Positions 34,424-43,087 of a stretch of DNA of 53,043 nucleotides are shown one piece after another. Origin of the DNA: Actinomycetota bacterium (GTDB lineage: Bacteria; Actinomycetota; Thermoleophilia; Solirubrobacterales; 70-9); contig VAYN01000017.1 in the NCBI GenBank assembly GCA_005885405.1, positions 1 to 53,043 on the forward strand, in the 5' to 3' direction. The notes under the pieces were generated by a model, which made no database searches, was not told the origin of the DNA, and was given only the letters and a program-made list of their open reading frames with translations. Every line of letters begins with the position of its first letter. Position 1 is the stretch's first letter. A program made the translations under genes and the position numbers.

Positions 34424-35859
34424 CCTTGCTCCCCGTCGACTACCCAGGTGTCCTTGCAGCCACCGCCCTGAGAGCTGTTGACCACCATCTCGCCGGCCTT
34501 CTGGGCATAGCGGGTGAGGCCGCCGGTCATCGCCGTCTCGCCCTCCGGCCCGCTGACGACGAACGGGCGCAGGTCGAGGTGGCGCGGCTGCAGGGAGGAG
34601 CCGCAGACCGTCGGATGGGTGGAGATCGCCACCGTCTCCTGGGCGATGAAGTGCTCGGGACGGCGCCGCAGCAGGCCGAGCGCCCGCTTGCGCTGCGGCT
34701 CGGTCGCCCGCGGCATGATCGTCACCCCGTGGCCGCCGAAGCCGCCCCGCGGCTTGATCACCAGCTCCTCCAGGCGCTCCATCGCCTCCGCGCGGGCGCT
34801 CTCGTCGGAGAGGTCGAAGCTGGGGACCGAGCGCAGCAGCGGCTCGTCGCCGAGGTAAAACTCGACCATCCGCTCGACGTAGGCGTGGGTGAGCTTGTCG
34901 TCGGCGAGGCCGGTCCCGAAGCAGTTGAGGCAGCGCACCCGCCCCGAGCGCAGCGCCGGCAGCAGCAGCTCGCCGAGGTCAGTAAGGGAGCCGTCCGGCT
35001 CGCAGAGCCGGTCTTCGTCGAGGCGCCGGTAGATCACGTCGATCTGCTCGCGCTCGCGGCCGCGGCGGGCGAAGAGCCGGCCGCGGCTCGCCTCGAGCTG
35101 CTCCGGCGCCACCACCGCCAGCCCCAGCTCGCGGCCGAAGCGCTCGTGCTCGTACCAGGCCCCGTTCTCGGGGCCGTCGCTGAGGATCACCGCTTTGGGC
35201 TCGCCGCGGCCGTCGGGAGCGGCGGCAAGGATCGCCGCCCGCATCGCCTCGACGTAGCCCTGGTCGAGGTCATGCGGCCGCAGCTCGGTCTCTAGCTCCG
35301 GCGCGACCACTTCGCGGACGGCGAAGGCGTAGCAGGCGCCCGAGGGCATCCGCAGGTTGTCCTCGAGGACCCGGAACTCGCCGTCCCCGTCGCGGACGAG
35401 GTCGAGACCGGCGACGGTGGCCGGCGGCGCCTCGGGATCGATCAGCCCGCGCATCACCGGTTCGTAGCCCTCTGAGGTCTCGAGCAGGCGGCGGGGGACG
35501 ACCCCGGCGTCGAAGATCCGCTGCGGCCCGTAGGCGTCAGTGACGAATGCGTTCAGCGCCCGCGCCCGCTGTCGCAGCCCCGGCTCCACCGCCTCCCATT
35601 CCTCGGCGGTGAGCAGCCGCGGCACCGGGTCGACGTCGATCTCGCGGTCGGGGCCGAACTGCAGCCCCGCCGCGCGGACGTTGGACCGGACGCGCTCGCG
35701 CAGCGCAGCCAAGTCGCACCGCGCGAGCGCGTCGAGCAGCTCCGCGTAGGGACGGCGCGGAGCCCCGGTCGCGGCGAACGCCTCGTCGAAGTGCCCCGCG
35801 TCGAGCGGGTACCCGCCGGCTCCTGGGGAGGGCCGGGCCGGCTTCAAGGTCGTCGCCAT
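34420..35859 (-). CDS. Circularly permuted ATP-grasp family protein
   Basis: A 479-residue protein of the circularly permuted ATP-grasp type (old DUF404/DUF407). It has RQRARALNAFVTDAYGPQ near residue 100, VLEDNLRMPSGACYAF, VRCLNCFGTGLADDKL and a C-terminal ATP-binding region with LVIKPRGGFGGHGV and DLRPFVV. Such enzymes are predicted to make peptide or amide bonds. In other genomes they sit beside alpha-E and transglutaminase genes; here the partners are a C26 hydrolase and a GCS2 ligase. ATG at 35859 is chosen over one 12 codons earlier because the shorter form starts like the family. Product unknown. Confidence 0.88.
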   Translation of the reverse strand: MATTLKPARPSPGAGGYPLDAGHFDEAFAATGAPRRPYAELLDALARCDLAALRERVRSNVRAAGLQFGPDREIDVDPVPRLLTAEEWEAVEPGLRQRARALNAFVTDAYGPQRIFDAGVVPRRLLETSEGYEPVMRGLIDPEAPPATVAGLDLVRDGDGEFRVLEDNLRMPSGACYAFAVREVVAPELETELRPHDLDQGYVEAMRAAILAAAPDGRGEPKAVILSDGPENGAWYEHERFGRELGLAVVAPEQLEASRGRLFARRGREREQIDVIYRRLDEDRLCEPDGSLTDLGELLLPALRSGRVRCLNCFGTGLADDKLTHAYVERMVEFYLGDEPLLRSVPSFDLSDESARAEAMERLEELVIKPRGGFGGHGVTIMPRATEPQRKRALGLLRRRPEHFIAQETVAISTHPTVCGSSLQPRHLDLRPFVVSGPEGETAMTGGLTRYAQKAGEMVVNSSQGGGCKDTWVVDGEQG

Positions 35860-35922
35860 GGTCGCACGGTAGGTCCCAGGTACCCGCCGCCCCATGGCCC
35901 TTAGTCGAAGATTTCCACCTCT

Positions 35923-38355
35923 CTACTGGCCCGCTGGAGAAGCGGGGGCATCCACCCGTTCCTCGGGAACTTCCAAAGCTTCTATTTGAGGGACTTTCCA
36001 GAGCAGGCTGGAGATCGTCAGCCCGATCGCGACCGAGAGGAAGACGAGGAACCATTCGCCGGGACCGAGCAGGACGAGGTCGAAGAAGTCGCGCAGGAAG
36101 GGGAGGGCGAGGATGCCCGCGTAGGCGCCGCCGAGCGCCAGCACCATCGCCAACATGTTGCTCTGGATCGCGATGTGCTCGCGGCCGGGGCCGCGCTCGA
36201 GCAGGAGGATGAAGGCGAGACCCAGCGCGATCAGGGTCGAGGTCGCTGCGGTTCTGCCCTCGGCGAGCGTGCCGCCGGCGACGGTATCGACGAGGAAGAA
36301 GGAGAGGATCGAGGCGAGCGCCGTCGAGATCCCGGCCGGGACCGCGAAGGCCGCCAGCGCCCGCAGCAGGCGGCCGCGGTAGAGCGGCCCCTCCGAGGGC
36401 AGCAGCGCCAGCGCGAAGGAGGGGATCCCGATCGTCAGCAGGGCGGCGACAGTCAGATGTCGCGGCAGGAAGGGGAAGACGAAGCCCGGCACCGCGACGA
36501 GCAGGATCAGCGTCGCCGCGTAGACCGTCTTCGTTAGGTAAAGGCGGCCGAGGCGGTGGATGTTGCGGGCGATCCGCCGTCCCTGCCCGATCGCCTCCGG
36601 CAGCCGCGAGAACTGGTCTTTGAGCAGGACGACGTCGGCGACGCCTTTGGTCACCTGCGTCCCCGAGCCCATCGCCACCGCCATCCGCGCCCGCTTCAGC
36701 GCCGGGACGTCGTTGACGCCGTCGCCGATCATCGCCACGTAGCGCCCGGCGGCGACCAGCGCCCCGACCAGCGCTTTCTTCTGCTCAGGTTTGATCCGGC
36801 AGAAGATCGTGTTCTCGGTCGCGGCCTTCGCCAAGCCCTCCTCGTCCTCGGGCAGGTCCGGCCCCTCGATCACTCCGGCGTCCTGCGGTACGCCGACCGC
36901 GTAGGCGACCGCGGTCACGGTCGCGGCGGCGTCGCCGGAGATCAGCTTCAGGTCGACTTCCTCCTCGCGCATGTAGGCGACCGTTTCGGCGGCATCGGGC
37001 CGCAGCGTCTCCTCCAGCACGACCAGCGCCAGCGGCGTCAGCTGCGGCGCCCCCTTGGCGGCCGGGTCCTCGGGCAGCGTCTCGCTGCTCTGGCCGAAGG
37101 CGACGACGCGCCGCCCCGCGGCGGTTTCCTCTTTCAGCTTCTCGGCCAGCCGCGGCGGCAGACTCAGCGCCCCCGACTCGGCGAGGATGTCGGGCGCTCC
37201 CAGCACGTAGGTCCCGCCGTCGCTGCCGCCGTCGAGGGAGACGCCGCTCCACTTCCACTCCGAGGAGAACGGGACCTCGCCGCGCACCGTCCCGGGTTTC
37301 CCTGGGAACTCCTCGGCGATCGTCTCCAGCGTCCCATTGCGGTTGCCGGCGCTGGCGGCAAAGCGCCCCAGCGCCGCCGCCCCGGACTTGGGATCGACGC
37401 CGTCGGCGTACTCCACCGTGGTCAGCCGCAATTCGCCCGCGGTCAGGGTCCCGGTCTTGTCGACGCAGACAGTGTCGACCGAGGCGAGGCTCTCGGTCGC
37501 GCTCATCTGCTGCACCAGCGTGTCCCGTTTGGCCAGGTGTTTGGCGGCGACCGCGAAGGTGACGCTCATCAGCAGGACGAGACCCTCGGGAATCAGGGTG
37601 ACGAGCCCGGCGGTGGCCGTCTGCGCCGCCTCCTCGAGCGGTACCGCCCGCAGCTTCAGGCTGAGGATGAGGACGATCGCCAGCGGCACCATGATGTAGG
37701 TGGAGGCGAGGATCACCCGGTTCACCTCCTCCTGCAGGGGGGAGGGCGGGTGGCGGAAGGTCTTTGCCTCGCCCGCGACTTTGCCGGCGTAGCTCTCCTC
37801 GCGGACCGCGTCGACGATGTAATGGCCGGAGCCGGAGACGCAGAAGGAACCCGACAGCACGCGGTCGCCGTCATCCTTCTGGATCCCGTCGGACTCGCCG
37901 GTCAGCAGGGACTCGTCCATCGTCAGCCCGCGGGATTCGGAGACCTCGCCGTCGGCGACGAGCTGGTCGCCGGGGCCGACCGCGATCAGGTCGCCGGGCA
38001 CGACCTCGTTGGCGATCAGCTCCATCTCGGCTCCGTCGCGGACCACCCGCGCGTGGGGGGCGACGAGGACGGCGATTTCGTCCAGCGTCTCCTTCGCCTT
38101 CTTCTCCTGGTAGATGCCGATGCTGGAGTTGACGACGGCGATCAGGCCGAAGATCGCGTCGGCGTAGAGCCCGAGCCCGATGTCGAGGACGAAGAAGCCG
38201 GCGATGATCGCGTTGAAGAGGGTGAAGACATTGGCGGCGACGATGCTCGCCAGCGAGCGCGAGGAGTCCTGGGCCGGCGGCCCTAACTTGCGCAGGCGCG
38301 CTTGCGCCTCCTTGCTGGAGAGTCCCTGGTCCACGCTGGGTTGGCCGTTACCCAT
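35923..38355 (-). CDS. Cation-transporting P-type ATPase
   Basis: An 810-residue P-type pump. It has the actuator loop (TMDESLLTGESDG), a fourth helix with LIPEGLVLL, the phosphorylated aspartate in DKTGTLT (near residue 298), the nucleotide domain and the hinge MIGDGVNDVPALKRA. About ten membrane helices are predicted. The PEGL motif and the absence of N-terminal metal-binding domains or a CPC motif exclude heavy-metal pumps and point to calcium, magnesium or another hard cation. It is somewhat shorter than SERCA-like pumps. ATG at 38355 is preferred to an upstream TTG. The start is 31 bp from a divergent oxidoreductase gene. Confidence 0.92.
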   Translation of the reverse strand: MGNGQPSVDQGLSSKEAQARLRKLGPPAQDSSRSLASIVAANVFTLFNAIIAGFFVLDIGLGLYADAIFGLIAVVNSSIGIYQEKKAKETLDEIAVLVAPHARVVRDGAEMELIANEVVPGDLIAVGPGDQLVADGEVSESRGLTMDESLLTGESDGIQKDDGDRVLSGSFCVSGSGHYIVDAVREESYAGKVAGEAKTFRHPPSPLQEEVNRVILASTYIMVPLAIVLILSLKLRAVPLEEAAQTATAGLVTLIPEGLVLLMSVTFAVAAKHLAKRDTLVQQMSATESLASVDTVCVDKTGTLTAGELRLTTVEYADGVDPKSGAAALGRFAASAGNRNGTLETIAEEFPGKPGTVRGEVPFSSEWKWSGVSLDGGSDGGTYVLGAPDILAESGALSLPPRLAEKLKEETAAGRRVVAFGQSSETLPEDPAAKGAPQLTPLALVVLEETLRPDAAETVAYMREEEVDLKLISGDAAATVTAVAYAVGVPQDAGVIEGPDLPEDEEGLAKAATENTIFCRIKPEQKKALVGALVAAGRYVAMIGDGVNDVPALKRARMAVAMGSGTQVTKGVADVVLLKDQFSRLPEAIGQGRRIARNIHRLGRLYLTKTVYAATLILLVAVPGFVFPFLPRHLTVAALLTIGIPSFALALLPSEGPLYRGRLLRALAAFAVPAGISTALASILSFFLVDTVAGGTLAEGRTAATSTLIALGLAFILLLERGPGREHIAIQSNMLAMVLALGGAYAGILALPFLRDFFDLVLLGPGEWFLVFLSVAIGLTISSLLWKVPQIEALEVPEERVDAPASPAGQ

Positions 38356-38385
38356 TCGACCCCTATTCAATAGGGTGCGGGAACT

Positions 38386-39441
38386 ATGGGCCTGAAGCTT
38401 GGACTCAACCTGGGTTACTGGGGGATCGGCCCGGCCGGCGAGGAGGCCGCGGAAATCGTCCGCACCGCCGAGGGTCTGGGCTACGAGTCCGTCTGGGCGG
38501 CGGAGTCCTACGGCTCCGACGTCGTCAGCGTCCTCGCCTGGCTGGCGGCGCAGACCGAGAAGATCAACCTCGGCGCCGCGATCATGCAGGTGCCGGCGCG
38601 CCCGCCCGCGGCGGCGGCGATGGCCGGGGCGACGATCGACAAACTCTCCGGCGGTCGCTTCCTCTTCGGCTTCGGCCCCTCGGGCCCGCAGGTCTCAGAG
38701 GGCTGGTACGGCGTCCCGTACGCGAAGCCCTGGGGGCGGACCCGCGAGTACATCGAAGTGGTGCGGGAGATCATCGCCCGCGAGGGCCCCGTCAACCACC
38801 AGGGCGAGCACTACACGCTGCCGCTGCCCGGCGGCGAGGGCAAGCCGCTGAAGCTGAACTTCCATCCGCTGCGCAACGAGATCCCCGTCTTCGTCGGCGC
38901 GATCGGGCGCAAATCGGTGGAGATGGCAGCTGAGATCTGCGACGGCTGGATCCCGATCTTCTTCAGCGTCGACGCCTTCGAGGCGACCTGGGGCGAGCAC
39001 CTGGAGGCGGGCTTCGCCAAGGGCGGCCGCCAACGCTCCGACCTCGAGGTCAGCCCCTCGCTACAGGTCGCGATCGACGGCGATCTCGAGGCGGCGAAGA
39101 ACGTCGTCAAGGCCGGCCTTGTCCTCTACTTCGGCGGCATGGGCAGCCGCAAAACGAACTTTTACGTCGACCTCGCCCACCGCTTCGGCTTCGGCGAGGT
39201 CGCCGATGAGGTCCAGCAGCGCTTCCAGGACGGCGACCGCGCCGGCGCCTTCGAGGCGATGCCGGACGAGATCGTCGAGGCCACCTCGCTGGTCGGGACC
39301 GAGGCCGAGGTCGCGGAGCGGATCGAGCGCTTCCGCGGTGCCGGCATCGACCGCCTGATCTGCTCGCCGGTGCATGTCGAGCGCTCCCAGCAGGAGCACA
39401 CGCTGGAGCGACTGGCCACCCTGGCGGGCGTCTCCGCCTGA
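38386..39441 (+). CDS. LLM-class (F420-dependent type) oxidoreductase
   Basis: A 351-residue TIM-barrel protein of the luciferase-like monooxygenase superfamily, in the F420-binding branch common in actinobacteria. Family features are LGLNLGYWGIGP, GYESVWAAESYGSDVVSVLAWLA, INLGAAIMQVPARPPAAAAM, GRFLFGFGPSGPQVSEGW and a C-terminal DRLICSPVH. The specific substrate is unknown; relatives reduce or oxidise lipids, sugars or xenobiotics using F420 or FMN. It lies divergent from the P-type ATPase and 56 bp upstream of the transhydrogenase operon, and could be transcribed with it. A distant paralogue lies at 49703-50635. Confidence 0.9.
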   Translation: MGLKLGLNLGYWGIGPAGEEAAEIVRTAEGLGYESVWAAESYGSDVVSVLAWLAAQTEKINLGAAIMQVPARPPAAAAMAGATIDKLSGGRFLFGFGPSGPQVSEGWYGVPYAKPWGRTREYIEVVREIIAREGPVNHQGEHYTLPLPGGEGKPLKLNFHPLRNEIPVFVGAIGRKSVEMAAEICDGWIPIFFSVDAFEATWGEHLEAGFAKGGRQRSDLEVSPSLQVAIDGDLEAAKNVVKAGLVLYFGGMGSRKTNFYVDLAHRFGFGEVADEVQQRFQDGDRAGAFEAMPDEIVEATSLVGTEAEVAERIERFRGAGIDRLICSPVHVERSQQEHTLERLATLAGVSA

Positions 39442-39497
39442 TCGGCAGGGGTCGGGGCACCCTCCTGGCCTGATCGCATATCCTCCCGCGCCGCGCC

Positions 39498-40616
39498 ATG
39501 AAGATCGGAGTGCCAAAAGAGACCGCTGCTGGGGAGCGCCGTGTCGCGCTGATCCCCGACGTCGTCAAATCGTTGAAGAAGAACGAGAAGGTCGACGTCG
39601 TCGTCGAGTCCGGGGCCGGAGAGGCCGCCGGCCACACCGACGCCGCCTACCAGGAGGCCGGGGCCACGGTCGGTGCCGCCGACGCCGCCTGGGGCGCCGA
39701 CATCGTCCTCCACGTCGCCGTCCCCAGCGCCGAGGACATCTCGAAGCTGAACGGCAACCAGCTCTTCATCTCCCACCTCAACCCCTGGGTTGCGGCGGAC
39801 ACGAACAAAGCTCTTGCCAGCGCCGGCGTCACCGCCTTCGCGATGGAGGCGATCCCGCGCACGACCCGCGCCCAGGCGATGGACGCGCTCTCCTCGCAGG
39901 CCGCCGCCGCCGGCTACGCCGCGACCCTGATCGGCGCCCGCGAGTCCGGCCGCTTCTTCGGGATGATGACCACCGCCGCCGGCACCGTGCCCCCGGCCAA
40001 GGTCCTCGTCCTCGGCGCCGGCGTCGCCGGCCTGCAGGCGGTCGCCACCGCCAAGCGCCTCGGCGCGATCGTCACCGGCTTCGACATCCGCCGCGCTGCC
40101 TGGGAGCAGATTGCCTCGCTCGGCGGTCGCCCGCTGGAACTGGACTTCATCCCCGACGCCGAGGGGGAGGGCGGGTACGCCCGGCCGCTGACCGACGAGG
40201 AGAACGCGCAGGTGCGCGACGCCCTCGCCGAGAACGCGGCGAAACAGGACATCATCGTCACCACGGCTGCGATCCCGGGCCGCCCGGCGCCGCTGCTGAT
40301 CACCGCCGAGGGCGTCCGCAACATGGCCCCGGGCTCAGTGATCGTCGATCTCGCCGCCGAGACCGGCGGCAACTGCGAGCTGACCCAGCCCGGCCAGACC
40401 GTGGTCGAGGGCGGGGTGAAAGTGATCGGCACCCGCAACCTCCCCTCCGAGATGCCGGCGCCGGCCTCCCAGCTCTACGCCAAGAACCTCGAGAACCTGC
40501 TCGGCCTGATCGTCACCGAGGAGGGCGAGACGAAAGTCGACTTCGAGGACGACATCATCGCCGCCGCCTGCATCACCCAGAGCGGCGAGATCAAGAACGA
40601 GAGGGCAGCGAAGTAG
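39498..40616 (+). CDS. pntAa: NAD(P) transhydrogenase alpha subunit, soluble part
   Basis: The 372-residue NAD(H)-binding domain I of proton-translocating transhydrogenase, starting MKIGVPKETAAGERRVALIP. It contains the Rossmann motif VLGAGVAGLQAVATAKRLGA and the mobile-loop region. Length matches the split alpha-1 subunit of actinobacteria and Rhodospirillum, in which the membrane part is a separate protein. The complex uses the proton gradient to transfer hydride from NADH to NADP and so supplies NADPH. ATG at 39498; the next gene starts 2 bp after its stop. Confidence 0.96.
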   Translation: MKIGVPKETAAGERRVALIPDVVKSLKKNEKVDVVVESGAGEAAGHTDAAYQEAGATVGAADAAWGADIVLHVAVPSAEDISKLNGNQLFISHLNPWVAADTNKALASAGVTAFAMEAIPRTTRAQAMDALSSQAAAAGYAATLIGARESGRFFGMMTTAAGTVPPAKVLVLGAGVAGLQAVATAKRLGAIVTGFDIRRAAWEQIASLGGRPLELDFIPDAEGEGGYARPLTDEENAQVRDALAENAAKQDIIVTTAAIPGRPAPLLITAEGVRNMAPGSVIVDLAAETGGNCELTQPGQTVVEGGVKVIGTRNLPSEMPAPASQLYAKNLENLLGLIVTEEGETKVDFEDDIIAAACITQSGEIKNERAAK

Positions 40617-40618
40617 CC

Positions 40619-40933
40619 ATGAGCTTGATGACCGAGATCACGATCTTCGTCCTCGCCGTCTTCGTCGGCTTCGAGGTCATCTCGAAGGTGCCGACGACCC
40701 TGCACACGCCGCTGATGTCGCAGACCAACGCGATTCACGGCATCGTCATGCTCGCTGGCCTGATCGTCCTCGGCTATGCCGACGACGGCCTCGAGTACGT
40801 GATCGGGACGATCGCCGTCGCCTTCGGCGCGATCAACATCGTCGGTGGCTTCATGGTCACCGACCGGATGTTGGGCATGTTCGCCAAAAAGCCGAAACCG
40901 AAAGCCTCCTCTGACGGGAAGGGCGGCGCCTGA
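40619..40933 (+). CDS. pntAb: NAD(P) transhydrogenase alpha subunit, membrane part
   Basis: A 104-residue subunit with three transmembrane helices (about 5-25, 38-56 and 62-82) forming part of domain II, the proton channel. VISKVPTTLHTPLMSQTNAI is the conserved loop of this subunit. The charged, lysine-rich tail (KKPKPKASSDGKGG) is cytoplasmic. ATG at 40619 lies 2 bp after the pntAa stop, and the stop overlaps the pntB start (TGATG). Confidence 0.94.
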   Translation: MSLMTEITIFVLAVFVGFEVISKVPTTLHTPLMSQTNAIHGIVMLAGLIVLGYADDGLEYVIGTIAVAFGAINIVGGFMVTDRMLGMFAKKPKPKASSDGKGGA

Positions 40934-42348
40934 TGGTCGAGGCCGTTTTCCAGCCGGGCGGCGACGCGGCGACCGCCCTCTACATCGTCGCCTTCTCGCT
41001 CTTCATCATCGGGATCAAACAGGGCACCCACCCGACCACGGCCAAACGCGGCAACCTGATCGCCGCCGTCGGCATGGCGGTCGCCATCGTCACCACCCTC
41101 TTGCTCGACGGGATGGGCAACTGGGGCCTGATCTTCCTCGGTCTCGGAATCGGCACCGCGGTCGGCGTCATCGCCTCGATCCGCGTGCAGATGACCGAGA
41201 TGCCTCAGATGGTCGCCCTCTACAACGGCGTCGGCGGCGGCGCCGTCGCCCTGATCGCCTGGTCGGAGATCCGTCACGGGATCTCGCTCGGCGAGGATTT
41301 CCCGCTCGACGAGCTGATTCCGGTCATCTTCGCCGGCGTCGTCGGCTCGGTCTCCTTCTGGGGCTCGAACATCGCCTTCGCCAAGCTCCAGGACCTGATC
41401 CCGACCCGGCCGATCGCGGCGCCCGGCCAGCAGGTGATCAACGCCGTCCTGCTGCTCGCGATCGTCGTCATTTGCGTCATCCTCGCGGTCGACCACGAGT
41501 CGCCCTCGCAGGGCCTCTTCATCCTTCTGCTCGTCCTTGCGGCGATCCTCGGCAACCTCGTCGTCCTGCCGATCGGCGGCGCCGACATGCCGGTCGTAAT
41601 CTCGCTGCTGAATGCCTTCACCGGCCTTTCCGCCGCGGCCGCCGGCTTCGCCCTGGACAACGTGGCCCTGATCGTCGCCGGCACCCTGGTCGGCTCCTCT
41701 GGAACGATCCTCACCCTGGAGATGGCGACGGCGATGAACCGCTCGGTCTCCAACATCCTCTTCTCCGGCTTCGGCGGCGCGCCTTCGGGTGGCGGCGGCG
41801 GGACGGGCGAGGAAAAGCCCCACGTCTCGATCGGCGCCCAGGATGCGGCGATCAAGCTCGCCTACGCCGACTCGGTCGTGATCGTCCCCGGCTACGGCCT
41901 CGCCGTCGCCCAGGCCCAGCACGCGATCAAGGAGGTCGCCGACGAGCTGGAAAAGCGCGGGGTGACGGTCAACTACGCGATCCACCCGGTCGCCGGCCGC
42001 ATGCCGGGCCACATGAACGTCCTCCTCGCCGAGGCCGACGTCGCCTACGAGAACCTGAAGGAGATGGAGGAGATCAACCCGGAGATGTCGCGCACCGATG
42101 TCGCCGTGGTCGTCGGCGCCAACGACGTCACCAACCCAGCGGCGAAAAACGATCCGGACTCGCCGATCGCCGGGATGCCGATCATCGAAGTCTCCGAGGC
42201 CCAAGAGGTGATCGTGATCAAGCGCTCGCTCAGCCCCGGCTTCGCCGGCATCGATAACGACCTCTTCTACGAACCGAACACCTCGATGCTCTTCGCCGAC
42301 GCCAAAGCGGCCGCGGCGGAAATCGCATCCGAGATCGGCAACCTCTAG
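40933..42348 (+). CDS. pntB: NAD(P) transhydrogenase beta subunit
   Basis: A 471-residue subunit with about nine membrane helices (domain II, first 280 residues) and the NADP(H)-binding domain III at the C-terminus. Domain III is marked by VPGYGLAVAQAQHAIKEVAD, YAIHPVAGRMPGHMNVLLAE, VVVGANDVTNPAA and KRSLSPGFAG. The GSSGTILT stretch and a glycine/serine-rich linker (APSGGGGGT) join the domains. It completes the pntAa-pntAb-pntB operon. Its TAG stop shares CTAG with the stop of the convergent carboxypeptidase pseudogene. Confidence 0.96.
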   Translation: MVEAVFQPGGDAATALYIVAFSLFIIGIKQGTHPTTAKRGNLIAAVGMAVAIVTTLLLDGMGNWGLIFLGLGIGTAVGVIASIRVQMTEMPQMVALYNGVGGGAVALIAWSEIRHGISLGEDFPLDELIPVIFAGVVGSVSFWGSNIAFAKLQDLIPTRPIAAPGQQVINAVLLLAIVVICVILAVDHESPSQGLFILLLVLAAILGNLVVLPIGGADMPVVISLLNAFTGLSAAAAGFALDNVALIVAGTLVGSSGTILTLEMATAMNRSVSNILFSGFGGAPSGGGGGTGEEKPHVSIGAQDAAIKLAYADSVVIVPGYGLAVAQAQHAIKEVADELEKRGVTVNYAIHPVAGRMPGHMNVLLAEADVAYENLKEMEEINPEMSRTDVAVVVGANDVTNPAAKNDPDSPIAGMPIIEVSEAQEVIVIKRSLSPGFAGIDNDLFYEPNTSMLFADAKAAAAEIASEIGNL

Positions 42349-43033
42349 CCGGTCGCCAACCCGGCCGCGACGGCTGGGCTCGCAAGCTCCGAAGCGAGGG
42401 AGCGAACGGCTGCTGCGCTGCGCGTCACGAGCGCGGCGCTTACTTGCCGCGGTAGCTCGACCACGAAGGCGGTGCTCTGCGGGAAGTGGTGGTTCTGCCA
42501 GCGGGAGGCGCTGCCGGGGTAAGGACCACGGAGCCGGACGAGGGGGAAGCCGATCAGCCGCGAGATGCGCCGTGCGGCGAAGGGATTCCCCGCGGGCCGA
42601 TCGACGAGACCGAAGGGCTGGTGGAACCAGATCGTCACGTCGGGCTTCTCGCGGAGGATGAGGCGGTAGGCGGCACGGGACTCTGGCTCAGAGAGGGGCC
42701 CGGTGCCGGAATATTCGCCGCCGTCGAGCGGCCGCCAGCGAAAGGGGAAGTTGCGGTTGAGGTCGACGCCGTGGGCGTTGCCCCTGGTGCCGGCGGCAAC
42801 GCCGTCGGGGTTGATCGTCGGCACGACCAGGAGCTCGACTCGGGCCGGATGTCGCCGACGATCAGCACCCTCAGCTTCGGGTCGGCGGGCTCACTGGCGA
42901 AGAGGGAAATCGGACGGCCCTGGACGGATTGCCCGATCACCTGGCGACCGCCGGCGACCGCCTGACTTTGTCCGCCGAAGCAGACGAGGAGGGTCAGGGC
43001 GGCCACTGCTCGGAGTCGTCTCGAACCTGACAC
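42345..43033 (-). pseudogene. Secreted M14 zinc carboxypeptidase, inactivated by internal deletion
   Basis: A signal peptide and the start of an M14 peptidase (VIGQSVQGRPISLF, then LRVLIVGDI) are read in one frame from GTG at 43033. Just afterwards, near 42850, the frame changes. The second frame continues ARVELLVVPTINPDGV, then GNAHGVDLNRNFPFRW, and the catalytic-glutamate strand AFVVELP to the stop at 42345. In intact murein-peptide carboxypeptidases of this type VGDI is followed by HGxE, the zinc-binding histidine and glutamate. Here that segment (by family comparison about 20 residues) is absent. The product cannot be active unless this is a sequencing or assembly error. Stops of both frames were checked by hand. 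Confidence 0.82.
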
Positions 43034-43087
43034 GAAGCCGGCACTCTAGGCACCCACGCGTAGGACCTTGCTCCCTAGCTTCGACCC

